Source: Ailurus styani
Lineage: Eukaryota > Chordata > Mammalia > Carnivora > Ailuridae
Length of the DNA: 64,000 nt
NCBI GenBank assembly: GCA_002007465.1
Contig: LNAC01000009.1
Location: forward strand, 3,035,825-3,099,824
Direction: 5' to 3'
A program made the position numbers and the translations under genes. Positions within the stretch are counted from its first letter, which is position 1. Every line of letters begins with the position of its first letter. Below, piece after piece: positions 54,518 through 64,000 of the stretch. The notes under the pieces are model-generated. The model was not told the DNA's origin and ran no database searches. It worked only from the letters and a program-made list of their open reading frames with translations.

Positions 54518-54830
54518 CCCCTCGCCCGCGGTGCTCCGCATCTGGACAATGGGCGCACGCCGGGAACCAGGGTTGGGCTCCCCTCGCCTGCCGTTCCGCC
54601 TTTGGCCTCCAGAGGGCAGCATCCCCTAACACCATGACAACACAGCCTCATTTGGTGGTGATGCCCTGTTCGGCCTTGTGCCAGGGACTCTCCTATGTTA
54701 GCTCATTTAATCTTAAAAAAAAAAAAAAAAGCTATTATTCTCTTTTTACAGACCATGAAATGGAGGCTCAGGGGGTGAAGGGACTGAGCAAGATCATTCA
54801 GCAATAAATGCTGGAACCAGGACTCGACTC
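54518..54830 (+). other. PIP5KL1: PIP5KL1 3' untranslated region (proposed)
   Basis: Runs from the stop to just past the AATAAA at 54803. The second half overlaps an inverted MIR and an A15 run near 54717. The end is inferred only. Confidence 0.5.
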
Positions 54831-54860
54831 TGCCTTTTGGACTCAGGAGCCTGTGTTCTT
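54640..54860 (-). repeat. MIR copy, reverse, at PIP5KL1 3' end
   Basis: tttttacagaccatgaaatgg, aggctcagggggtgaaggg and ggaaccaggactcgactctg. Confidence 0.6.
54803..54808 (+). terminator. PIP5KL1: Candidate PIP5KL1 poly(A) signal AATAAA
   Basis: First AATAAA after the stop codon (cagcAATAAAtgctgg). It seems to arise from point changes within a MIR in reverse orientation. T/GT-rich DNA follows at 54830-54865. Confidence 0.45.
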
Positions 54861-55484
54861 ACCCACCAGCTCCCTCAGCCCTGGCCTCATGCTCTGGGGA
54901 AGGGGGAGGAGGCTGAAGGCTCCAGCCAAGCGAATTTGTCGTCCAGATGGGGAAACTGAGGCCCAGAGACTTTAAAGGGCTTGCCATTGGGTAAGTGGAA
55001 AGGCCTGCCCAAGAACCCAGGCCTCCTTACCTTCTGCCCACTGGTCTCCTTTTGGGGTGGTCCCCCTCACTCCTGATCCTCAAGGGAGGTAGGTGGGAGA
55101 ATGGGGGGGGCATGGAGGGGCTTGCATCTCTAGAAGACTCTATGTTGAGGCCCACCATCTTGAGTAAGCTCTTCCCTCTTCTGGAAGTCACTTTTCTCAT
55201 CTGCGAAATGGGAGTAGGAGCTGGGGGTCAGACCAAGGGTATGACAGCATGGAAATTAGCAGAAGCAAAGAAGCACAGTGCGTGCATAGTCCCTGATCAT
55301 TCTTCTCCTTCCTCCAGGAAACTCCAGCCTGGCCTCTGACCCTGGTCCAATCCCACCATACCCAAGTGGGCCTTTCCTCTAGAGCCGCTCTGGGGCCTGG
55401 TTGTGTGTGACCAGGGCAAGGTGCTAAACCTCTCTGTGCCTCAGTGGTCTAATCTGTACAATTGGAAGGATGAAAATGGACTTC

Positions 55485-55640
55485 ATTAACTCATTAAATA
55501 TTTATTGAGCACCTATCATGTGACAGGCTGGGTGATGGGGACCTGGGTGTGGGGCAAGATTCACAGATCCCACCTTCACAGAGCTCACGGTCTGGGGAGA
55601 GATAGTGACAGAAGCCGCCTGATGTGACCCAGGCTCATGA
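55485..55640 (+). repeat. L2 fragment
   Basis: ttaaatatttattgagcacc, atgtgacaggctgggtgatg, then ttcacagagctcacggtct. Confidence 0.65.
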
Positions 55641-56449
55641 AGGAGCCTGGGGCCACTATGCTGAGGGAAGGGGCCTCCCCCTAATAATTGGATGGAGGTG
55701 GGGCTCTACCATCTCAGCTGAGACCAGAAGATTCAGATGCAGCCCTGGGAGGGTGCCAGGCCAAGGGCACAACAAAGGTCTGGGGTGACAGAGAGCCTGA
55801 CTCTTGAGAGAAAGAAACATTTCACCGTGGTCAGAGTTCGGAGTGGGAGGGACAATGCGGTGGGTGGGGGGACGTTGTGCGTCAAGAGCTGACCCCCAGG
55901 ACTGGAACCGGACCTTGGGAGAGGCACTCAGCTCATACCAAACATTGCCAGTCCATTAGCCTTCAGAGAAAATGAAGCAAAATGGCGGGTAAGGAGGGAG
56001 TGGGAAGACAAAGTTAAGGCTGCAGCACTGGAGTGCGCGCTCCTGGGATACGTATACAATTGACCTCACCCCTAGTTGTCTGGGTGACCTTGGATGATTA
56101 TTCAAGCTCTCCGAACTGGCACAAGTCACAGAGAATTTCTTGTTTTGGCTCAGCAGGAAGTTGACACACAGAGGCCTTAAGGTCATCAGTCAGGAGGTGG
56201 GTGCGTTGAGGAAGCTCAGTGACGGTAGGGCTGCATGGCAGGAAACAGGGGTTTGGCCCTACACGGGCCCAGGGTCTAGATCTGGCAGGACCGAGTCAGA
56301 GCCTGAGAGTCCTGCACTCACAGATAAGGATGGCTCAGCCCCTCACCTACCTTGGGTCTCTGGCAATGGGCTGAGCCAGAGCTTGAGGCTGGAGGCGGAC
56401 GTGACTTATCCAAGATCTCGTGGGACCCAGGATCCCTGGTTCTCCCAAC

Positions 56450-56900
56450 TTGGTCACTCAACAGACATTATCTAGCCTCTAATGTGTGCTGGGTGTTGTG
56501 CAAGTGCTGGGAATGCCCGAAGCTGTGACTGGCCTGACTCTGTACCCATGTAGCTGAGAATCTAGTGGGTGGGTGGACCAGTTAGTACAGAGGATGATTT
56601 CAGACTGTTACCGGTACTATGAAAAAGACCAATAAGGTGGGACTTAGAGGGATGGGTATGTAGTGTCACACAGAGTGGTTGGTGAGGGCCTTTCTGAAGA
56701 GGTGACATTTGAGCTGAATGACAGGAAGGAGCTGGCTATGTGAGTTGAGCAAAGAGCAAGTGCAGATGTCCTGAGGTAGGGACGAGCTCAATGTGATTGG
56801 GGGTCAGAAGCATGCCCAGGGTAGGTAGAAGGTGATTAAGAAAACAGAAGTTCCCACTGTATAGGGCCTTGTAGGTCAGGGTAAAGAGAGTGGACTTTTG
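56450..56900 (+). repeat. L2 fragment
   Basis: acagacattatctagcctct, tctgaagaggtgacatttga and gagcaaagagcaagtgcag are L2 3'-region hallmarks, in order over about 450 bp. Confidence 0.75.
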
Positions 56901-58199
56901 CCAAAACCAAACTGAAGAGCTTTATCTGAGGCTGCAGAACTTCCCACTGGCAGCTCTACTGCGGATGTGTGATCCTTGTCTGCTCTGCGAGTCCAGGACA
57001 TTTGGGCATGCGTGTCCCTGTCTCCATGTGGCCCTAACAAGGAGAGAATTGCCTCTTTGGGGAAAGAATGGTCCCTTCACCAGCCATTGTGGGTGATGAA
57101 TGAATCCTTTGAAATTTCTCACCGTTGCCCTCTTGGGGTTGGGGCTACAAGGAGAGACACTTGAAGGATGAGGACTCTGGCTTTGGGGACCAACTGTGTG
57201 CCTGGCCTTGAGTGAATGGGAGACAACAGAGAGAGATTGAACTTGGTCCACTACCTTTGAGCTGTTCCCAGGCTGCGGAGGAGGGACAAGGCAGGCCTGT
57301 GCTCAAAAGAAGCTCAGGGGCAGGGTGGCTTTAGCATCCCTAGCCTCCATGGGACAGGGAGAGGCATGGGGTACTTGGCTTTGCACTGGAGCAGGATAGG
57401 TAGGCTTGGGAAGTTGCTTATTTGGGTGCAGATACCCAAACACAGATACCTTGCATTGTGCCCACACCAGAGGCTCCGAGAAAAAGGCAAATGGAGTTTG
57501 AAATGGGGTCGGATCAGAAACCTAGCCTGGATCCCAAAGGAAGGTCCTGCAGAGGGAGGTGTGCTGGGGGTGGTAAGATGAGCTTTCTGGCCCATAGAGC
57601 ATTTTATGAAAAACTCTTTGGATGAGAAGCATGCCCTCTACTTCTCTGCAGGCGCACCCCTCCCTATTGCCCAGTATCTGTTCTTCCAACCTTTTCCAGC
57701 CCCTGAAGGCACTTGGTTCGAACTCCCCAGGGAACCCCATGTGAGCCTTCAAATGGGATGCAATTCAGCATCTGCAGGGGTGCAAGACCGAGTTGGTTGG
57801 GGTTTGGAGGACACTTTGGGAAGGGGGAGGCGAGGTGGTCAAAGTACGGGTCAGTGAGATAGCTCAGGGTTCGAATCCTAACTGTCTGGCAAGCAGGTGC
57901 TGTTATTATTCTCACTTGATCGAGGAGGCAAACAGGCTCGGATGGAAGTCACACCACTAGAGACAGTCCCGCTAGGGTCGCCCGAGAAAACAGAGAATGC
58001 CCAGTTACACTGGCATGTCAGATTTTTAATATAATTATTCATTGTTTATCTGAAATTCCAATTTAACTGAGCGTCCCGTACTTTACCGTCTAAATCGGCA
58101 ATCCTACAAGCTTGAAACCCAGGGCAGCCTGACCCCAAGCCCCTGCTTAATATTCCTACCCATCTCCCAGTTTTGCAAATGGGGAAACTCGGGTCCGGA

Positions 58200-58690
58200 C
58201 CGCTAGGCAGCCACGGCGCGCCAGTTCCCATACTCCCTAGGTCTTTCATCTGCGTGCCGCCCACCCGACCCCCGACAGCAGTTCGGGAGAAATGTGGGAG
58301 GGCGGGAAAAGCGGAGAAGTGCGCCCTCCGACTCCGCCCCCGGCCCGCAGGCCCCGCCCCCATCCCGGACGCCCCGCCGGCAGCCACGCACTTCCCTCCC
58401 TCGCCGCGCAGGCGGTGCTCGTAGGTCCCGCCCCCGTCGCCCGGGACCCGCCCCCAGCGCTCCTGTCTCCTCCCCGTCCTCGCAGACCCCGCCCCCGCTG
58501 CCGGCGGCTCACGTTCGGTTTCCAGCCTCCAGAAGCCGCGGCCGCGGTGCCGCCTCCGCCCCGGGGCTCCGGCTTCCCGCCCGGACCGCCCGGTTTGCGG
58601 GCCATGGAGCTCCGAGCAGCGGATCGAGAGCAGCCGGAGCGCCCCTGCCCGTCCGCCTGGTTAGCGCCTGGCCGGGGGAGGGGGCGGTGG
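58200..58690 (+). promoter_or_regulatory. ST6GALNAC4: ST6GALNAC4 CpG-island promoter
   Basis: CpG-dense block with at least five CCGCCCC/CCCGCCCC GC boxes between 58335 and 58500 and no TATA box. It lies 0.5-0.9 kb upstream of the coding start, so the first exon must be largely leader. The exact exon 1 limits could not be set. Confidence 0.75.
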
Positions 58691-59152
58691 AATCTGGGAG
58701 AGGGGTGGAAATATCCCGCCTCAGGCCTCTCCGTTCATCCCTCTTGTAGTGAGGTAGGAGGGACGGGGTGGCGGTCGGGGCTCCTGGCTCCCGGTTCTGA
58801 CTGACCCGGACTCGCTGGGTGACCTTGAGCCCCGTCCGTGCCTCTCCTTCCCCATCTGCACAATGGGGATTGGGTTGGTGGGAGTTTTCCCCGAAGGTCA
58901 CCCAAACCAGCTCCTTTAGGATGCAGACAGCGCTGTCCGGTGTTTGGGGGCTTTAAGGAGTTTGATTACTGGAAGTCTTCTGCCTTGACCCTGGCCCATA
59001 CCCTCCGCTGCCTCAGTTTCCCCTCGCCATTTCCTCAGAGGCCCAGAACCCAGCTCTGAGTTTCTGGATCTTGGCAGGTGCCTGGCGCCCACCCCTTCCC
59101 AGAACAAGCCCTGGAGACGGCAGCCCCCGGACTGCTGAGAAGCGGCGGCAGC

Positions 59153-59164
59153 ATGAAGGCCCCG
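59153..59164 (+). CDS. ST6GALNAC4: ST6GALNAC4 first coding segment
   Basis: Encodes only MKAP, then donor CCG|GTAAGT. The exon may begin near 59078 after the acceptor-like ttggcag. Upstream exon 1 is non-coding or carries only the leader. Confidence 0.92.
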
Positions 59165-61866
59165 GTAAGTGGTGTAAGGAGGAAGGCTCTTGGGGAACTT
59201 CCGGCACAGCAGCCTCCTAACCTCTCCCACCCCAGGACTGACTCACTTCTGACCCACTGCTCCTGAGCTGAGAAGGGCAGATCGGCCTCAAAGCCCTGCT
59301 GGGCTGGTCTGGCAGGCGGTGAGGCTTCAGGCAAGTGCTGTTCCCTCTCTGGTTTCAGGGCCTTGCGGGTCTCCCCAATGACATGGAGATAATAGTACTA
59401 TCTCCTGTAGGCACCCGGAGATCACCAGGAGAGGCAGTGACCTGGGAGGGGGATACGGTGGGAAAGGGCGCTTTAGCTGCTCTTGACTTTATTCAGGAGC
59501 CCCTGGTTGTGGGAGAGGGCCCTGGATGTTGGGGGGGAGTCTGCCATGACTGCCCGAATTCGGGTCTCTGGGTCCCTTGTGGGCAGAGGACCAGGTGCCA
59601 GGCAGAGCCTGAGGCCTCAGGGGCTGAACCCCCTCCCCCGCACAGCTGGCCACAGAGAGATTTATTTTTAGAAGCTGATGTGGCTTGTGGGCAGAAAAGG
59701 GTGGGCCTCTGGTAGGATATGCCTGGGGGGACGGTGGGGCTGCTTTCCCCCCTCTGGTTTCCAGAACACCAACAGCTGCTAGGTGGATTCTGAGGGGGGA
59801 GACCTGTGCCTTGGGCAGGCTGGAGAATTTTAGAGCCCAGAGAGACACAGACAGTGACCAGGGTGGCTCAGCACAGGAGGGCAGCCCCGGGTCATGCCCT
59901 CTTTCCTGTGGCCCCTCCTTGAAGCCTGGGTCACTGAGTCTGCCAGCAGGGCCAATGGGCCTGGAGGGCTTCCTGGTTCAGACGGCCTCTGGCATATGTT
60001 TTGTGGAGGTAGGAGCCTCTGCGCCCCAGCTTTCAATTATTGAAACCATTCTTTGAGTGACACGTCCCTCACTTCCTGGGCCGCTGACCCAGATGGAGAT
60101 CATCAGATAGGGGGCCGGTCACTGAGCAGCTGGGGGAGAGGGCAGGGGATGGGCACACGGGCAGCCTGGGTCCGGGGCCTGAAAGAGCATGGTTGCCCTC
60201 CTGCGGGGCCGCTCTCCTGTCTTGGGCACTGCTTTACGGTACACAGAGTGTTTGCATCACGGTCCTGACTGTACGTTCACACTGCAGGTATTATGGGCCC
60301 CAATTTTTTAGATGCAGAAACAGGCCCAGAGGGGTGGAGAATCATACCCAAGGCTGTCTTGCTGTGCCTTGAGTACCCCAGATTCTTTATCTAGAATATG
60401 GGGGTAATAATAGGGCTTGTCTCCAGGGCCTGAGCCTGGCAGCCCAGAGGAAGCCCTGGTTAACGGAGACTGTGGACTGCGCTAATGTTCTGGAAGCTGT
60501 TGAGCTGGGGTTTGGACCCATGAGGCTGGGGTGCAGCACCAGCCCAGCAGAGGCTTCTAGGAGCCCCAGGGACCCCTGCCCACAGCCCATGACCGCTCTC
60601 TTCCCCAGGGCCGGCTCCTGCTTGTAACCCTGTGCTCCTTGGGCTTCTCTGTTGCCTACGTCCTGCTGTGCTGCTGGGCCTGCCTGCCCTTCTGCCTGGC
60701 CTCCTGCCTGGACTCCCAGCCCTCCACCAACGGCAGGCCCACTGTGCCGGGGCCCCTGCACTTCAGCGGATATAGCAGCGTGCCAGATGGGAAGGTGAGC
60801 TGGCCGGGCACCGTGTGGCGATAGGGCCGGCCCTGGCCTTGGATGTAAGTGAGAACCAGGCTCATGCCAGGCCAGCTCGGACCCCAGGCTTGGCTCCTGT
60901 GCTCACCAGCTGTGTGACACTGAGCAGCCACTTCACCTCTGTGAGCCCCAAGTTCTAAGAGGAAATAGGTTTTTTTTAAATTCAACAAATATTGTCTGGT
61001 GCTCTCAGCTGGCTGCTGGAGATAAAAAAATAAAAAATAAAAAAGGTGAGCCAGCCAGGGTGGCTGGCCATCTGGAGTTCTTAGTCTGGGTGGGGAAGAC
61101 AGACACCGTCCCATCACGGTGGTCTTCTCATGGTGGTCTGCGTGTCCTTCTGTGTATCTGTACAATAACTCTGTACGCACATAATCCATTCACGTAGCAG
61201 GTGTGTATTTGGGTGTGTCCTGCCTTGTGCCGATGGCTGCTGGGGATAGAGCGGACAGAGAAAAGTCACGGCAACCCCAGAGCTCTCCCTCTCATGGGGA
61301 GAAAGGGACACTGGGGCTCAGGGGTGACAACCCCCCTCCCCATGCTTGCTCTGCCGGGCGTGGTTTGGAGTACTTTACCCCCTTGCCCTGATTTCGGTGC
61401 CCCCCCCCCGCCCCACGGTAGCTTTTGCAAAGCCATCCCATGCTGATACCAACACAAAAAGCTCCCAGTTCCGAGTCTGAAGGCTCTCTGAGAGCAGATC
61501 AGAGGGAGGCATGTTCAGGGACCCTGGCTTGGAGGAGACATATTTTGGGTCTTAATTTCTCTGAGTCTTGGTTGCCTCATCAGTAAGAGACCATCTTGTA
61601 GTTTCTACCTCTATAGAGTTGCTGTGCAGATTCAATTGAGTGGCCCATGGACCGTGTTTGCAACAGGTGTCGGATAAATATTTGATCAAGAGGCAAAACC
61701 ACTGGGGGTTTAGCCAGGTGGGACCAGTGGTGGGGTGGGCCAGGTAGATGCTGTCCCATCTTCCATGGGGTGGGGGGGCAGTGAATATTTTGGATACTCA
61801 AGAGCTCATGGGGATGTGGGCTCAGGGTAGCCAGATCCTCTGGGTTTCTTTCTTTCTTTCTTCTTT

Positions 61867-61914
<48 letters not shown>

Positions 61915-63986
61915 TTTCTTTCTTTTTAAAGATTTTATTTATTTATTTGACAGAGAGAGATCACAAGTAGGCAGAGAGGCAGGCAGAGAGAGAGGAGGAA
62001 GCAGGCTCCCTCCTGAGCAGAAAGCCCGATGCGGGCCTCGATCCCAGGACCCCGAGATCACGACCTGAGCCAAAAGCAGAGGCCTTAACCCACTGAGCCA
62101 CCCAGGCGCCCTCCTCTGGGTTTCTTAAGAGAAGCCAGAAATCCAGGTTTAGGGTATCAAAATGGACTGGTTATAATTAAATATTTTAAAGAGCTGGACT
62201 GATTGCAATTAAATATTTTAAAGACCTTTTAAAGACTTTTTTTTAAAGATTTTATTTATTTATTTGACACAGAGAGAGAGAGATATCACAAGTAGGCAGG
62301 CAGAGAGGGGGAAAGGCTCCCTGCTGAGCAGAGAACCCGATGTAGGGCTTGATACCAGGACCCTGAGATCATGACCTGAGATCATGACCTGAGCCGAAGG
62401 CAGAGGCTTGACCCACTGAGCCACCCAGATGCCCCCCTTTTAAAGACTTTTAAGACCTTGTGGGACAAGTAGAATATCTCCTGGGGTTGGGGGTGACCTC
62501 AGATCTGAATAGACCCCCGTTGTCAGGACAGGCTCAAACTTCGGGCGGAATGAAGAAGTCCTGTTCTGTATTTTGGGCGCTTGGAAAATGGACCTGTGAG
62601 TCTCTAAATCAACATTATGTTAGATATAAAATGTCCCTGAGTGGGATACAGGCCACCGTAAACCCCTGTTCCCCTAGGAAGACGTGGAGACATGGAGTAA
62701 GGAGCGAGTCCTTTTCTGGGAGTCCTGACCTCTGACCCCCAGGGAACATTTGCAGGCATGTTGGCTCAGTTTCTGCTTTTTAAGAGATAATGAGATGGTG
62801 GTCGGGCCCTCACTATGCTCTGGGTCTGTGCTGATCACTCTCCAGGCTTTTTTTTTTTTTTCTCCTTCAAGGTCTGAGTTGAGGTAGAGAGTAAGATGCT
62901 TAACTGACTGAGCCACCCAGGCACCCCACTCTCCAGTCATTTTTAATGAGTCCTCACAACTGGACGTAGATAATATTTTCATCCCCATTTGCCAGATGAG
63001 GAAATGGAGGCTCCAAGAGACAGAGGCAGCGGTCAAGCCAGGATTCAGGCTCGGAACCAGAGGTTTGCAATGTTGTTGTGGCCCCAAAGAACGCTTTTAT
63101 TTATGAACCGGGCATAATGTGAGTGGGGCTCCGGCAGAGGAGGGAGAGGTCCAACCATGATTGTGAGGAGCTGAGGTTCATGTTTACTTAACAAACACAC
63201 ATATGACACCCCGGTGGTGCCAGGCATTGCTTTAAGTGCTTTCTAAATATTTGCTCATGTAACTGTAATAAGGAACCCATGATGGAGGGCCTAATAGGGC
63301 CTCAGCAGTCGGGAAAGGGGACGTGAACATGGCTGATGAGGAAGCACGGGGCTCTGAACGTCGAGTCTCAGCCCTGCCCCTGGCTATCCATAGGACCATA
63401 GAAAAGTCCCTCTGCCTGCCCAGTCTCAAAGTCCTCATCTGCAAAATGGGTCGATGCTGTACTCGGAGCCGATACGGGGTCAGGCAAAGTCAGGGGCCGT
63501 CACTGGGTGGAGGAGCAGGGCCGTGGGAGCCGTGCGCTCATGCCTTTGTCTTCCCCTCTGCCTCCCCCTGCAGCCGCTGGTCCGAGACCCGTGCCGCAGC
63601 TGCGCCGTGGTGTCCAGCTCCGGCCAGATGCTGGGCTCCGGCCTGGGCGCCGAGATCGACAGCGCCGAGTGCGTACTGCGCATGAACCAGGCGCCCACCG
63701 TGGGGTTTGAGGCCGACGTGGGCCGGCGCAGCACCCTGCGCGTGGTCTCGCACACGAGCGTGCCCCTGCTGCTGCGCAACTATTCACACTACTTCCAGCA
63801 TGCCCGAGACACGCTCTACGTGGTGTGGGGCCAGGGCAGGCACATGGACCGGGCGCTGGGCGGCCGCACGTACCGCACGCTGCTGCAGCTCACCAAGATG
63901 TACCCGGGCCTGCAGGTGTACACCTTCACTGAGCGCATGATGGCCTACTGCGACCAGGTCTTCCAGGACGAGACCGGCAAGAACCG
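59153..63986 (+). CDS. ST6GALNAC4: ST6GALNAC4, alpha-N-acetylgalactosaminide alpha-2,6-sialyltransferase (3' partial)
   Basis: Join: 59153-59164, 60609-60794, 63574-63986, continuing past the window. 203 complete codons and two bases of codon 204 are present, of about 302 expected. Residues 1-4 MKAP are followed by a signal-anchor helix at about 6-30 (RLLLVTLCSLGFSVAYVLL), giving a type II Golgi membrane protein. A short stem ends near HFSGYSSVPDGK. The sialyl motif L region is about 76-120, with Cys76, SSSGQMLGSGLGAEID and Cys99. NYS at 135-137 is a possible N-glycan site. The enzyme moves sialic acid from CMP-Neu5Ac in alpha-2,6 linkage to GalNAc of Neu5Ac-alpha2,3-Gal-beta1,3-GalNAc, giving disialyl-T on O-glycans and gangliosides. 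Motifs S, III and VS should lie in the missing exon or exons. Confidence 0.96.
60609..60794 (+). CDS. ST6GALNAC4: ST6GALNAC4 second coding exon
   Basis: Acceptor ttccccag, donor AAG|GTGAGC. Encodes residues 5-66: the signal-anchor helix, a Cys-rich juxtamembrane part (LLCCWACLPFCLASCL) and the stem to SSVPDGK. Confidence 0.95.
61845..61927. repeat. (TTTC)n microsatellite
   Basis: About 80 bp of TTTC units with a few irregular units, fused to the T-rich tail of the reversed SINE. Confidence 0.95.
61851..62111 (-). repeat. CAN-SINE whose tail became a (CTTT)n microsatellite
   Basis: Reverse copy with a 15-bp perfect duplication tcctctgggtttctt (61836-61850 and 62112-62126). The stretch between the left duplication and the SINE body is (TTTC)n. 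Confidence 0.93.
62241..62435 (-). repeat. CAN-SINE with an internal 13-bp duplication
   Basis: Reverse copy with a perfect 16-bp target duplication ccttttaaagactttt (62225-62240 and 62436-62451). gagatcatgacct is repeated in tandem at 62365-62390. Confidence 0.94.
62846..62926 (-). repeat. Short CAN-SINE, reverse
   Basis: T run and short body ending gagccacccaggcacccc. Perfect duplication cactctccag at 62836-62845 and 62927-62936. Confidence 0.88.
63574..63986 (+). CDS. ST6GALNAC4: ST6GALNAC4 third coding exon
   Basis: Acceptor cccctgcag, donor AACCG|GTGAGC. Encodes residues 67-203 (PLVRDPCRSCAVVSSSGQM ... VFQDETGKN), the sialyl motif L half of the catalytic domain. The 3' end of the gene lies beyond base 64000. 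Confidence 0.96.
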
Positions 63987-64000
63987 GTGAGCCTGGGGCC

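Larger units (their letters stand above)
54860..58190. other. PIP5KL1-ST6GALNAC4 spacer
   Basis: MIR pieces (54930-55020, 55170-55230, 55370-55480, 57860-57960) and L2 pieces (55485-55640, 56450-56900). The rest is unique DNA without a recognised gene. Confidence 0.6.

Noticed and set aside
61845..61927. Regular spaced repeat resembling an array
   Set aside because: Units of four bases without spacers: a microsatellite, not a CRISPR array.

Overview
This is a stretch of a mammalian nuclear genome, not bacterial or viral. The genes are split by GT–AG introns, promoters sit in CpG-rich blocks, and the non-coding DNA is full of carnivore tRNA-derived SINEs (CAN-SINEs) together with old MIR, L2, L1M and hAT-type remnants. 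Many SINEs carry a 'cacaagtaggcagagaggcag' type body, which I associate with arctoid carnivores and most likely a mustelid (mink, ferret or otter group). The species call is an inference from remembered repeat sequence. Two runs of N (5176-5530 and 49672-49805) show it is a draft assembly.

Four protein-coding genes lie head to tail on the plus strand, in the order known from human 9q34.11: EEIG1 (FAM102A), DPM2, PIP5KL1 and ST6GALNAC4. EEIG1 occupies about 5.5-39.2 kb. It has 11 coding exons, a first intron of 20.9 kb and a long 3' UTR, and encodes a predicted 377-residue NT-C2 domain protein. DPM2 (41.1-43.9 kb) has 4 exons and encodes an 84-residue two-pass ER membrane protein. PIP5KL1 (46.9-54.8 kb) has 10 exons and encodes a predicted 396-residue PIP5K-like scaffold. 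ST6GALNAC4 begins at a CpG island near 58.3-58.7 kb and runs off the right edge: its first 203 complete codons, in three coding exons, are present and the last exon or exons are missing. All splice junctions listed were read by hand and keep the reading frame.

Layout: 1-4.9 kb is intergenic and repeat-rich. 5.0-5.9 kb is the EEIG1 promoter and leader, with the first N gap. 6.1-27.0 kb is EEIG1 intron 1, which holds MIR and L2 copies, a MER20, a reversed L1M of about 2 kb and several SINEs. 27-36.4 kb holds EEIG1 exons 2-11 and 36.4-39.2 kb its 3' UTR. 39.2-40.95 kb is a short spacer. 43.9-46.6 kb is a spacer built on an old L2 split by two SINEs. 54.8-58.2 kb is a spacer with MIR and L2 copies.

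The genes do not form a pathway. DPM2 (dolichol-phosphate-mannose synthase and GPI-GlcNAc transferase subunit) and ST6GALNAC4 (Golgi alpha-2,6-sialyltransferase) both serve glycosylation, in different compartments. PIP5KL1 is thought to place type I PIP kinases. EEIG1 is an oestrogen-induced adaptor in RANKL signalling. I found no convincing undescribed system. The points most worth checking are a non-canonical GC-AG intron in PIP5KL1, a triple ZNF143-type motif cluster at the DPM2 promoter, a strong G-quadruplex motif between two candidate EEIG1 poly(A) signals, and a seven-codon shortening of EEIG1 relative to the human protein as I remember it.
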